Positions 26,911 through 34,587 of a stretch of 64,000 nt of DNA are shown here, one piece after another. The notes beneath the pieces were generated by a model that was not told the origin of the DNA, ran no database searches, and was given only the letters and a program-made list of their open reading frames with translations. Numbering within the stretch: position 1 is the first letter of the stretch; every line of letters begins with the position of its first letter. The stretch lies in the NCBI GenBank assembly GCA_020849325.1, contig JADLGL010000017.1:1-64000 (forward strand), written 5' to 3'. A program made the translations under genes and the position numbers. Source of the DNA: Bauldia sp. (GTDB taxonomy: Bacteria; Pseudomonadota; Alphaproteobacteria; Rhizobiales; Kaistiaceae).

Positions 26911-27768
26911 GTGGCGTCGGACAACGAGCCCGAAATCAGCGTCGTCATTCCGGTCTGGGACCGGCACGAATCCCTTTTCGGCGCCATCGGCTCGGCGCTC
27001 GCGCAGGAAGAGGTCGATCATGAGGTCATCGTCGTCGATGACGGCTCGGACCCGCCTCTCGATCTCCGCTCCATCGTCGACACGCGTCTCCGCCTCATCC
27101 GGCACGATCGCAACCGCGGGCCGGCCGCGGCCCGGAATTCCGGCGTTGCCGCCTCGCGCGGCCGCTATCTCGCTTTCCTCGATTCGGACGACGTCTGGGC
27201 GCCGCGGAAGCTGGCGCTCCAGCTCGCCGTGGCGCGCGACGCCGGCGGGCTGACCGCCGTCGGCTGCGGCTGGCGCATCTCGCGCGGCGGTGTCAGCGCG
27301 GTCGTGATCCCGGCCGACGCGGAGGGCGGCGAGGCCTTCGCCGCCGGCGCCTGGCATGGCGCGGGCACGACGATGCTGCTGCCGCAGGGGGCGGTGAGCC
27401 TGATCGGCCCGCAGGACGAGGATCTGCTGCGCCTCGAGGATCTCGACTGGTACCTTCGCTTCGCCGCGGCGGGCGGCCGCCTGAAGATCGTGCCGCAGCC
27501 GCTCGCGACGATCGACTGGCGGCCGCACGACGATTTCCGCGAGATCGACCGCGCCGTCGAGCGCATCCTTGCGCGTCATGTCGGCCCCGGCAGCCCGCAT
27601 TCCGCCGCGGCCCAGCGTCGCATCGTCGCCTATGCGCTTCTCGTCCGGGCCAGCCGCCGCTGGCACGCCCGCCGCCGGACGGCCGCGCTCTGGTTCCTCC
27701 TCCGGTCGTGGCTCGTCCTGCCGCGGGCCACGGTCTTCCTCGACCGGCCGCACCGGTCGATCGAATGA
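26911..27768 (+). CDS. Family 2 glycosyltransferase
   Basis: 285 aa. A classic GT2 N-terminus: EISVVIPVWDRHESLFGAI, VIVVDDGSDPP, RGPAAARNSGVAASRGRY, FLDSDDVW; the DxD motif (DSDD) binds the sugar-nucleotide metal. The acceptor-side motif is LEDLDWYLR. The start is GTG 26911 with GAGGA directly upstream. The stop overlaps the next gene as ATGA, so the cluster is translationally coupled. The donor and acceptor sugars are unknown. Confidence 0.9.
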   Translation: MASDNEPEISVVIPVWDRHESLFGAIGSALAQEEVDHEVIVVDDGSDPPLDLRSIVDTRLRLIRHDRNRGPAAARNSGVAASRGRYLAFLDSDDVWAPRKLALQLAVARDAGGLTAVGCGWRISRGGVSAVVIPADAEGGEAFAAGAWHGAGTTMLLPQGAVSLIGPQDEDLLRLEDLDWYLRFAAAGGRLKIVPQPLATIDWRPHDDFREIDRAVERILARHVGPGSPHSAAAQRRIVAYALLVRASRRWHARRRTAALWFLLRSWLVLPRATVFLDRPHRSIE

Positions 27769-28481
27769 TCACGACCGAGCTCAGGCGGCGCCACGCCCGC
27801 CCGAACGTCGTTGCGATCTTCTCGTTCCGCTACGATGCCCACCTCGTCCCGGACCTCATCACGAACATCGCGCCGGTCGTCGACGGCTGGGTTGCCTATG
27901 ACGACAGGGCGAGCACCGAGGTCTTCAGCAATGAGTGGGTCCGCCGGAAGGCGCTGATCGAGACGGCGCAATCCCTCGGCGCGCGCTGGATCCTTGCGAT
28001 CGATCCCGACGAGCGGGTCGAGCGCCGCCTTGCGAACAGACTTCCGCGCCTGACACGGACCGACCAGCCGACCGCCTGGCTGTTCCGGCTGCGCGAGATG
28101 TACGCGCCCGACCGGTTTCGCGTCGACGGGCTGTGGCGGACCAAGCAGCGCGCGCGTCTTCTCTCGCTCCACGACGACCTGAGGTTCGACCTGCCGGAAC
28201 TCCACGCGCCATGGCAGGCGATCTACCCGCGCTACCGGCTCCGCGACGCGCGGCAGAACCTCTACCACCTCAAGATGATCACGCCGGACCGGCGGCTCCT
28301 CCGCCGCGACCTCTACAAGGCGCTCGACCCCGACGGCCGCTACCAGGCGGTCGGCTACGATTACCTCGCCGACGAGGATGGCCTCCGGCTGCGGAAAGTG
28401 GGCTGGCGCCGGCGGTACGACCCGCCGCACCACGACGACGGTGGCCTCTGGATGCCGGACCTGCGCGGGGCCTCGGAATGA
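27765..28481 (+). CDS. Glycosyltransferase (Glyco_tranf_2_4-like)
   Basis: 238 aa. NVVAIFSFRYDAHLVPDLI, GWVAYDDRASTEV and ILAIDPDERVERR fit the short GT-A group of the Glyco_tranf_2_4 type, often found in surface-polysaccharide loci. DPDE is the probable metal site. The start overlaps the upstream stop (ATGA), and the stop overlaps the LCP-like gene start (ATGA). A cytosolic protein without a membrane segment. Confidence 0.82.
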   Translation: MITTELRRRHARPNVVAIFSFRYDAHLVPDLITNIAPVVDGWVAYDDRASTEVFSNEWVRRKALIETAQSLGARWILAIDPDERVERRLANRLPRLTRTDQPTAWLFRLREMYAPDRFRVDGLWRTKQRARLLSLHDDLRFDLPELHAPWQAIYPRYRLRDARQNLYHLKMITPDRRLLRRDLYKALDPDGRYQAVGYDYLADEDGLRLRKVGWRRRYDPPHHDDGGLWMPDLRGASE

Positions 28482-29170
28482 CCGCGGTCGTCGTAGCCGT
28501 CCTCGACCGCGACGACTGGGGCGCCAACACCGACGTCATCATCGTCGCCGACGACCGGAAGCGCCGGCTCGTCTGGGTGCCGCGCGACCTCTGGTCTCCC
28601 GCGATCGGCGACCGCGTCAACAGGGCTTTCGCCCTTGGCGGCAACGATCTCCTGCTCCGCTGCCTTGCCGAACTCCGCTTCCCCTGCAGCGGCGCCCTCA
28701 CCCTTCGCCGCAGCGCCACCGAGGCCGCTCTCGCCCGCGCCGCGGTGACCGTTCCGCTTCGGGAGCGCCTCGATTTCTGGTACCCGTCCGAGCCGACGAG
28801 GCCGATCGAGGACGGCCGGAAGGCGATCGCCTTCTCACCCCCGGCCGAGCGCCTCGAGGGCGAGCGCATCCACCAGTGGATCGGCGCCCGCACGGCGATC
28901 GGCCGTGGCGGCTCCGACCTCCACCGCTGCGACCGTCAGCAGGTCTTCGTCCGGGCGCTGCTCGGGCAGGGCTTCGATTTCGCCGGCGCGCTGGCGGACC
29001 CGGCATTGTGGCGCCGCGGCGGAACCGACCCGCTGCCGGTCCTCGCGCAGGTCACCGCCGACTGGCGCATGCTCACCTTCCGGGATGTGCGGAACGCGAC
29101 GATCGACGGCAAGGCGGTCCTGCTCCGCGCCGGCCGCCTCCGCGGCCTCGCCCGCCGCCTCCTGCGCTGA
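28478..29170 (+). CDS. LytR-CpsA-Psr (LCP)-like protein lacking a membrane anchor
   Basis: 230 aa. The ORF track gives a longer reading; ATG 28478 overlaps the upstream stop as ATGA. The LCP signature is visible: NTDVIIVADDRKRRLVWVPR, then RVNRAFALGG, then LEGERIHQWIGARTA and SDLHRCDRQQVFVRALL, corresponding to sDt, PRD, KinaAya, L.G..Al.y.R and D..R..RQ. LCP enzymes transfer lipid-linked glycans onto cell-wall or surface acceptors and are normally anchored outside the membrane. This one has no signal peptide or transmembrane helix, which is odd. Encoded with three glycosyltransferases, it probably acts on the same glycan. Confidence 0.7.
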   Translation: MTAVVVAVLDRDDWGANTDVIIVADDRKRRLVWVPRDLWSPAIGDRVNRAFALGGNDLLLRCLAELRFPCSGALTLRRSATEAALARAAVTVPLRERLDFWYPSEPTRPIEDGRKAIAFSPPAERLEGERIHQWIGARTAIGRGGSDLHRCDRQQVFVRALLGQGFDFAGALADPALWRRGGTDPLPVLAQVTADWRMLTFRDVRNATIDGKAVLLRAGRLRGLARRLLR

Positions 29171-29189
29171 CCAGGCGCGCGAAACCAAA

Positions 29190-29211
29190 GGGCCGGCGTT
29201 GCCGCCGGCCC
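29190..29211 (+). terminator. Hairpin terminator after the glycan cluster
   Basis: GGGCCGGCG and CGCCGGCCC form a perfect 9-bp stem around TTGC, 19 bp after the LCP-like stop. No T-run follows, but the stem is strong. Confidence 0.6.
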
Positions 29212-29240
29212 CGAAGTCACCTTTCCGAGCGAAGAACGCT

Positions 29241-29344
29241 AGAGCGTGATCCGTTGAAGCCGGATCACGCTCGTCGCCCGATTCCTTGATGGAGCATGAT
29301 CTTTCTCGAAGAACCGGCAGCCACTTCTCCGGATCATGCTCTAG
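29241..29344. repeat. RIME-like intergenic repeat, family A copy 1 (full)
   Basis: A two-palindrome element bounded by CTAGAGC ends. One stem is GAGCGTGATCCG/CGGATCACGCTC; the other is GGAGCATGATC...GATCATGCTC with the inner pair TTCTCGAAGAA and CTTCTCCGG. The right end supplies the TAG stop of pnp on the minus strand. Confidence 0.9.
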
Positions 29345-31476
29345 CCGGCGGCCTGCTGCTCGTCCTTGCCTTCGACGATCTCTTCGCCGGTCTGCTGGTT
29401 CACGACCCGCATCGACAGGCGGACCTTGCCGCGGTCGTCGAAGCCGAGGAGTTTCACCCACACCTTGTCGCCTTCCTTGACGACGTCGGTCGTCTTGGCG
29501 ACGCGGTGCGGCGCGAGCTGCGAGATGTGGACGAGGCCGTCGCGGGCGCCGAAGAAGTTGACGAAGGCGCCGAAGTCGACGGCCTTCACCACGGTGCCCT
29601 GATAGATCGCGTTGAGCTCGGGCTCGGCGGCGATCGACTTGATCCAGTTGAGGGCGGCGGTGATCGCCTTCTGGTCCGACGAGGCGACCTTGACGGTGCC
29701 GTCGTCCTGGATGTCGACCTTGGCACCGGTCTTCTCGACGATCTCGCGGATGACCTTGCCGCCCGAGCCGATCACTTCGCGGATCTTGTCGGTCGGGATC
29801 TTGATCACCTCGATGCGCGGCGCGAACTCGCCGAGCTCGGTGCGGGCCGAGGTGATCGCCTTGCCCATCTCACCCAGGATGTGCATGCGGCCGCGCTTCG
29901 CCTGGTCGAGGGCGACGCGCATGATCTCCTCGGTGATGCCGGTGATCTTGATGTCCATCTGGAGGGCCGTGACGCCTTCCGAGGTACCGGCCACCTTGAA
30001 GTCCATGTCGCCGAGATGGTCTTCGTCGCCGAGGATGTCGGAGAGGACGGCGAACTTGTCGCCTTCCTTGATGAGGCCCATCGCGATGCCCGCCACCGGC
30101 CGCTTCAGCGGCACGCCGGCATCCATCAGCGACAGCGAGGTGCCGCAGACGGTGGCCATCGAGGACGAGCCGTTCGATTCGGTGATCTCGGAGACGACGC
30201 GGAGCGTGTAGGGGAAGTCGTGATGCGCCGGGAGCACCGGGTGCACCGCGCGCCAGGCCAGCTTGCCGTGGCCGATCTCGCGGCGGCCGGGCGAGCCCAT
30301 GCGGCCGGTCTCGCCGACCGAGTAGGGCGGGAAGTTGTAGTGCAGCATGAACGTCTCCTTGTACGTTCCGCTGAGGGCGTCGACGAACTGCTCGTCGTCG
30401 CCGGTGCCGAGCGTCGCGACCGCGAGGGCCTGCGTCTCGCCGCGCGTGAACAGCGCCGATCCATGGGTCCGGGGGAGGACGCCGACTTCCGACTGGATGC
30501 GGCGGACGGTCTCGAGATCACGGCCGTCGATACGGGTCCCCTTGTCGAGGATGTTCCAGCGGACGATGTCCTTCTCGAGGTGCTTGAACTGGTCGCCGAC
30601 GAGCTGCGGGGTCGGCGCGCCGTCCTCGCCGGTCGCGAACTCCTTCAGGAGGCGCGACTTCACCGCATCGATGGCGTTGCGGCGCTCGGTCTTGCCGACG
30701 ATGCCGTAGGCGGCACGAAGGTCCGCTTCGCCGGAAGCCTTCACGCGGCCGTAGAGCTCGTCGTGGTTGGCGATCCTGATGTCGCGCGGGTCTTTCGCGG
30801 CGCGCTCGGCCAGGCGGATGATCGCGTCGATGACCGGCTGGAACTGCCTGTGGCCGAACATGACGGCGCCGAGCATCGTCGCCTCGTCGAGCTCGCTCGC
30901 CTCCGATTCCACCATCAGCACCGCGTCCTGGGTGCCGGCGACGACGAGGTCGAGCTTCGAGGTCGTTTCCTCGTCGATCTGCGGGTTGAGGACGTACTGG
31001 CCGTCGATGAAGCCGACGCGCGCGGCACCGACCGGGCCCATGAACGGCACGCCGGAAATGGTGAGGGCGGCCGAGGCCGCGACCATCGCGACGACGTCCG
31101 GTTCGTTCTCGAGGTCATGCGACAGCACGGTCGCGATGACCTGGGTGTCGTTGCGGAAACCCTCGACGAACAGCGGGCGGATCGGGCGGTCGATGAGGCG
31201 GGAGATCAGCGTCTCGGCCTCGGACGGACGGCCCTCGCGCTTGAAATAGCCGCCCGGGATCTTGCCGGCCGCGAAGGCCTTTTCCTGGTAGTTGACGGTA
31301 AGCGGGAAGAAGTCGACGCCGGGCTTCGGCTCCTTCATCGCGACGACGGTCGCGAGCACGGAGGTTTCGCCGTAGGTCGCGAGGACCGCGCCGTCCGCCT
31401 GGCGGGCGATACGGCCGGTCTCGAGCGTCAGGGTGCGACCACCCCATTCGATGGAAACGCGCTGAGTGTCGAACAT
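29341..31476 (-). CDS. pnp: Polyribonucleotide nucleotidyltransferase (PNPase)
   Basis: 711 aa. Two RNase PH domains, then KH ([20 protein letters not shown]) and S1 ([20 protein letters not shown]) RNA-binding domains. It degrades mRNA 3' to 5' with phosphate and helps assemble the degradosome. The true start is ATG 31476 ([11 protein letters not shown]); the ORF track runs 49 codons upstream through the leader hairpin. It lies downstream of rpsO, as in many bacteria. The TAG stop is formed by the end of an intergenic repeat. Confidence 0.99.
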   Translation of the reverse strand: MFDTQRVSIEWGGRTLTLETGRIARQADGAVLATYGETSVLATVVAMKEPKPGVDFFPLTVNYQEKAFAAGKIPGGYFKREGRPSEAETLISRLIDRPIRPLFVEGFRNDTQVIATVLSHDLENEPDVVAMVAASAALTISGVPFMGPVGAARVGFIDGQYVLNPQIDEETTSKLDLVVAGTQDAVLMVESEASELDEATMLGAVMFGHRQFQPVIDAIIRLAERAAKDPRDIRIANHDELYGRVKASGEADLRAAYGIVGKTERRNAIDAVKSRLLKEFATGEDGAPTPQLVGDQFKHLEKDIVRWNILDKGTRIDGRDLETVRRIQSEVGVLPRTHGSALFTRGETQALAVATLGTGDDEQFVDALSGTYKETFMLHYNFPPYSVGETGRMGSPGRREIGHGKLAWRAVHPVLPAHHDFPYTLRVVSEITESNGSSSMATVCGTSLSLMDAGVPLKRPVAGIAMGLIKEGDKFAVLSDILGDEDHLGDMDFKVAGTSEGVTALQMDIKITGITEEIMRVALDQAKRGRMHILGEMGKAITSARTELGEFAPRIEVIKIPTDKIREVIGSGGKVIREIVEKTGAKVDIQDDGTVKVASSDQKAITAALNWIKSIAAEPELNAIYQGTVVKAVDFGAFVNFFGARDGLVHISQLAPHRVAKTTDVVKEGDKVWVKLLGFDDRGKVRLSMRVVNQQTGEEIVEGKDEQQAAG

Positions 31477-31509
31477 TTTTGATCCTTGATCCGCCCGGGC
31501 GCGCGGCCG

Positions 31510-31582
31510 GAGCCATGGACAAGACGACGAGCCGCTTCCCCGGCATTCGAGAGGGAAGCGGCTGGTGATCCTGCCATGGCTC
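31510..31582. promoter_or_regulatory. Nested inverted repeat in the rpsO-pnp spacer
   Basis: Outer arms GAGCCATGG and CCATGGCTC enclose inner arms AGCCGCTTCCC and GGGAAGCGGCT. The resulting long RNA hairpin, just upstream of pnp and after rpsO, sits where RNase III cuts the pnp leader for autocontrol in enterobacteria; it could also terminate rpsO. Its role here is inferred. Confidence 0.6.
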
Positions 31583-31653
31583 TGGGCGTCATCCGGGCGC
31601 TTTGTGGGCCGCAGCGGCCCCATTGCCGCCGCGGTTGGTCTCGCGTGCGGCGC

Positions 31654-31923
31654 CTAGCGGCGAAGGCCGAGGCGTTCGATCAGCGTGCGGTAGCGCGCTT
31701 CGTCGGTCCGCTTGAGGTAGTCGAGGAGGCTGCGGCGCTGGCTCACGAGACGGAGGAGGCCGCGGCGGGAATGCGTGTCCTTGACGTGCGTCTTGAAGTG
31801 CTCGGTGAGAGCGGCGATGCGCGTCGAGAGGATGGCGACCTGGACTTCCGGCGAACCCGTGTCGCCCGACTTGGTGCCATAGTCCTTGATGAGGCCCTGC
31901 TTGGCCTCGGCAGAAATCGACAT
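31654..31923 (-). CDS. rpsO: 30S ribosomal protein S15
   Basis: 89 aa, the normal length. [17 protein letters not shown] and [20 protein letters not shown] are the universal S15 signature. It binds 16S rRNA in the small-subunit platform. The ATG is at 31923; the longer ORF-track start is a read-through of the leader. It lies between the small membrane-protein gene and pnp. Confidence 0.99.
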   Translation of the reverse strand: MSISAEAKQGLIKDYGTKSGDTGSPEVQVAILSTRIAALTEHFKTHVKDTHSRRGLLRLVSQRRSLLDYLKRTDEARYRTLIERLGLRR

Positions 31924-32092
31924 CGTTGTCCTCTGGTGTTGCGGCCGAATGCCGGACCGGGCGTCCCGCGCGGGCGCCGGCTGGAAGGCCGTGTGGTTCA
32001 TCGAAGAAGGGCCGCCTGACCTCGCCGGGATGTCGTCCAGCAGTGGGTCATGGCGAACCCGTCCGCGCCGGGTACCGGCGACGGCGGGGCCC

Positions 32093-32488
32093 TTATGGCG
32101 GATATTCCCGCCGATTGCCACCGGAAAGTTGCACCCGCTCGCGCGGCACGTCTTCCGATTCCGGCTGCTGGTCCGGCGCGCCACGGCGGAGCGCCGTGCC
32201 GCCCGACATCACGCCCGCGGCCACCGAAAGGAGCACCGGCAGCGCCGTGACGAAGTTGAAGCCGAAGGAATAGAGGAGCCCGAACGTCCCGAACAGGAGG
32301 ACGAGAGCCGCAAATCCCGGCGCGAGGAGGGAGAGCCCGGTTCCGACGGCGAGGACGATCGGCGTCAGGATCACCGCGGTCTGGAAGCCGGGCGCTGCCA
32401 TCGCCGCGCCGAAACCGGTGCCGAACAGCCCGAGCCCGAGCGCCAGCACCGCCGCCGCCGTTCCGACAATGATGGTGGCCCGCTGCAT
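32093..32488 (-). CDS. Small four-helix membrane protein, unknown function
   Basis: 131 aa with four predicted membrane helices: [56 protein letters not shown] and [18 protein letters not shown] polar tail follows ([20 protein letters not shown]). The start is ATG 32488 ([10 protein letters not shown]), with no clear ribosome binding site. It sits between truB and rpsO in the same orientation, so it is probably cotranscribed. No family recognised. Confidence 0.6.
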   Translation of the reverse strand: MQRATIIVGTAAAVLALGLGLFGTGFGAAMAAPGFQTAVILTPIVLAVGTGLSLLAPGFAALVLLFGTFGLLYSFGFNFVTALPVLLSVAAGVMSGGTALRRGAPDQQPESEDVPRERVQLSGGNRREYPP

Positions 32489-32576
32489 CGCCGCGACCGG
32501 AGCCCGAGGGACGCCCGCCGCATCAGCGGCGATGAAGGTTGACGAATCCTTACCGCGGCTTCCGGCCAGCCGCCGC

Positions 32577-33491
32577 TCAGAGGTGGAAGACGCGTCGCGG
32601 GTGGAAACTGCCGGCCTCGATCTCGCCGATGGCGAGGAGCTGGCCGGCGCCGGTGGCGTAGGCGACCCCGGCGATCGGCGCCCGCGCGCCGCGGAGGAGC
32701 ACCGACTGCCCCTGGCGCACCCGGCCGGCATCCACGGGGGTGAGCGCCACCTCGGTGAGCGCCCCGAGTGCCGCCTCGATCGGCGTGAGATAGGGGTCGC
32801 AGCCCGCCGTCCCGTCGGCCTCCGCCGCCGTCCGGATCGTGTCGAGCGGCACCAGCTGGCTCTCCTCGAACGGACCGACCACGAGCCGGCGGAGTTCCTT
32901 GACGTGTCCGAGCACACCGAGGTCACGCCCGAGATCGCGCGCGATCGCGCGGACATACGTGCCCTTGCCGCACTCCGTCTCGAACACGGCGGTGTCGCGG
33001 TCGGGCATGTCGACGAGGTCGAGCCGGTGCACCGTCACCGTCCGCGCCTCCATCACCGGAGCCTCGCCATCGCGGGCGAGGTCATAGGCGCGCTCGCCGT
33101 CGATCTTGATCGCGGAATAGGCGGGCGGCACCTGCGAGATCTCGCCGACATAGCGCGGCAGCGCGGCGAGGATGGCGGCGCGGTCGGGCCGCGCTTCCGA
33201 GGTCGCCACCGGGCGGCCCTCGGTGTCGTCGGTGTCGGTCTCGACGCCCCACGACACCGCGAAGCGGTAGACCTTCGTACTGTCGAAGACGTGCGGCACG
33301 GCCTTCGTCGCCTCGCCGAGCGCGATCGGGAGGCACCCCGAGGCGAGCGGGTCGAGCGTTCCGGCGTGCCCGGCCTTCTGCGCGTCGAAGAGGCGGCGGA
33401 CGATCGAAACGGCCTGCGTCGAGGTGAAGCCGACGGGCTTGTCGAGCAGAACCCAGCCGGAAACCTCGCGGCCCTTCTTCCTGCGTCCCAT
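32577..33491 (-). CDS. truB: tRNA pseudouridine-55 synthase
   Basis: 304 aa. GWVLLDKPVGFTS and AGHAGTLDPLASGCLPIALG, with the catalytic Asp in TLDPLA, identify TruB, which makes pseudouridine 55 in the T loop of tRNAs. The N-terminal catalytic domain is followed by the C-terminal PUA-like region. It is 10 bp downstream of rbfA. Confidence 0.98.
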   Translation of the reverse strand: MGRRKKGREVSGWVLLDKPVGFTSTQAVSIVRRLFDAQKAGHAGTLDPLASGCLPIALGEATKAVPHVFDSTKVYRFAVSWGVETDTDDTEGRPVATSEARPDRAAILAALPRYVGEISQVPPAYSAIKIDGERAYDLARDGEAPVMEARTVTVHRLDLVDMPDRDTAVFETECGKGTYVRAIARDLGRDLGVLGHVKELRRLVVGPFEESQLVPLDTIRTAAEADGTAGCDPYLTPIEAALGALTEVALTPVDAGRVRQGQSVLLRGARAPIAGVAYATGAGQLLAIGEIEAGSFHPRRVFHL

Positions 33492-33501
33492 GATGTCCTT
33501 T

Positions 33502-33921
33502 TCAGTCGCCGCCGGTCTCGTCGGCCGGATCGGGCGCGATGTCCCGGCGCACGGCCGGGGAGCGGAGAAGGGCGTCGATGCGCGACCCCTTCTCGAACGT
33601 CTCGTCGACCCGGAAGCGGACGTCCGGCGAGAACTGGAGGTTCACCCGCTTCGCCACCGCGCCGCGGAGGAACTTCCGGTTCCGGTCGAGCGCCGCAACG
33701 GCCTTCGTCGCGTCCGCATTGCCGAGCGGCATCACATAGGCGGTCGCGAGCCGAAGGTCCGGCGACATCCGCACCTCGGGGATCGTGATCGTCATCGCCT
33801 CGATGTCGGGATCCATCACCTCGCCGCGGACGAGGATTTCCGCGAGCGCGTGCCGCACCAGCTCGCCGACACGGAGCTGGCGCTGGGACGGAGTTTTCGT
33901 GGAGGAGGGCGTGCGTCTCAT
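33502..33921 (-). CDS. rbfA: 30S ribosome-binding factor A
   Basis: 139 aa KH-like protein. RQLRVGELVRHALAEIL, IPEVRMSPDLRLATAYVMPL and FSPDVRFRVDETFEKGSRID are family signatures. It assists 16S rRNA 5' maturation and cold adaptation. ATG 33921 overlaps the ParE-like toxin stop as ATGA; the ORF track starts in the toxin. Translation of this essential-type gene is therefore coupled to the inserted toxin gene. Confidence 0.96.
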   Translation of the reverse strand: MRRTPSSTKTPSQRQLRVGELVRHALAEILVRGEVMDPDIEAMTITIPEVRMSPDLRLATAYVMPLGNADATKAVAALDRNRKFLRGAVAKRVNLQFSPDVRFRVDETFEKGSRIDALLRSPAVRRDIAPDPADETGGD

Positions 33922-34229
33922 TCTTCGTCCTCCTCGGCGGTCAGCATCTCCCACAGATACCGCCGTCGTCCGCTTCGAACCGTCAGAACGAGAACGTCTC
34001 CGCCGCGCTCCACATAGAGCAGGTGATATCCCCATCGCGGGAGGCTGACGGAGCGAAGCAACAGCGCCCCGTTGACGATGCGGCCGCTTTCGGGAAACTC
34101 CGCAAGCCGCCTGGCTGCCTTGTCGACCGCCTCGTTGAATCGAACTGCGGAGGCCGGACTGTTCTCGGCGATTCGCTTCATGATCGAGGCAACTTGCCGC
34201 CTCGCCTCAGACGAGAATCGAGCCGTCAT
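33918..34229 (-). CDS. RelE/ParE-superfamily toxin
   Basis: 103 aa. SSEARRQVASIMKRIAENS, KAARRLAEFPESGRIVNGAL, RSVSLPRWGYHLLYVERGGD and LTVRSGRRR give the ParE/RelE fold with a basic C-terminus. It overlaps the antitoxin stop by 4 bp and the rbfA start by 4 bp. Whether it poisons gyrase (ParE) or cuts mRNA (RelE) cannot be told from sequence. A toxin gene inside the infB-rbfA operon is unusual. Confidence 0.88.
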   Translation of the reverse strand: MTARFSSEARRQVASIMKRIAENSPASAVRFNEAVDKAARRLAEFPESGRIVNGALLLRSVSLPRWGYHLLYVERGGDVLVLTVRSGRRRYLWEMLTAEEDEE

Positions 34230-34468
34230 TTACCGCGGTACGGCTCGGATAGGGCCCGGATCTCTTCGAGCGAGTGCAGACGCCCCTGACGAACGTCTTC
34301 CAGCCCGCGCTGAACCGCAGCCATGTCCGCGTCGCTCAGAGGCGCATTGAGCTCGGCTTCCAACTCCTGCAGCAGACGGAGTGCCGCCTCCTGCACCTCT
34401 TCCGGCCACGACTCCGCGCGAACAGACAGCTCCTTCAGCTTCAGCGCAGCGCTCGTCTCGCGACCCAT
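34226..34468 (-). CDS. Antitoxin of the ParE-like pair
   Basis: 80 aa, acidic and helical: AALKLKELSVRAESWPEEVQ, EALRLL-type helices, LSDADMAAVQRGLEDVRQGR and LEEIRAL. This is typical of small antitoxins that pair with ParE/RelE toxins (addiction-module type). ATG 34468 has GGAGGCGGGG upstream; the longer ORF start falls in the repeat. The stop overlaps the toxin start as ATGA. Confidence 0.82.
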   Translation of the reverse strand: MGRETSAALKLKELSVRAESWPEEVQEAALRLLQELEAELNAPLSDADMAAVQRGLEDVRQGRLHSLEEIRALSEPYRGK

Positions 34469-34481
34469 GACCCCGCCTCCG

Positions 34482-34587
34482 CTAGAGCTTGATCCGATCA
34501 AGTCGGATCACGCTCGGCGCTCATCTTCTTGCTGGAGCATGATCTTTTCGAAGAACCGGTAGCCACTTCTTCGGATCATCCTCTAGA
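34482..34587. repeat. RIME-like intergenic repeat, family A copy 2 (full)
   Basis: Two palindromes: GCTTGATCCG/CGGATCACGC (partly diverged) and GAGCATGATC/GATCATCCTC with inner TTCGAAGAACCGG. The ends are CTAGAGC and CTAGAGC. It lies between the infB stop and the antitoxin gene; infB ends with the TAG that the repeat end provides. Confidence 0.9.

Noticed and set aside
29296-31482. 728-aa plus-strand ORF opposite pnp
   Set aside because: Antisense shadow of pnp, which is unmistakable on the minus strand.
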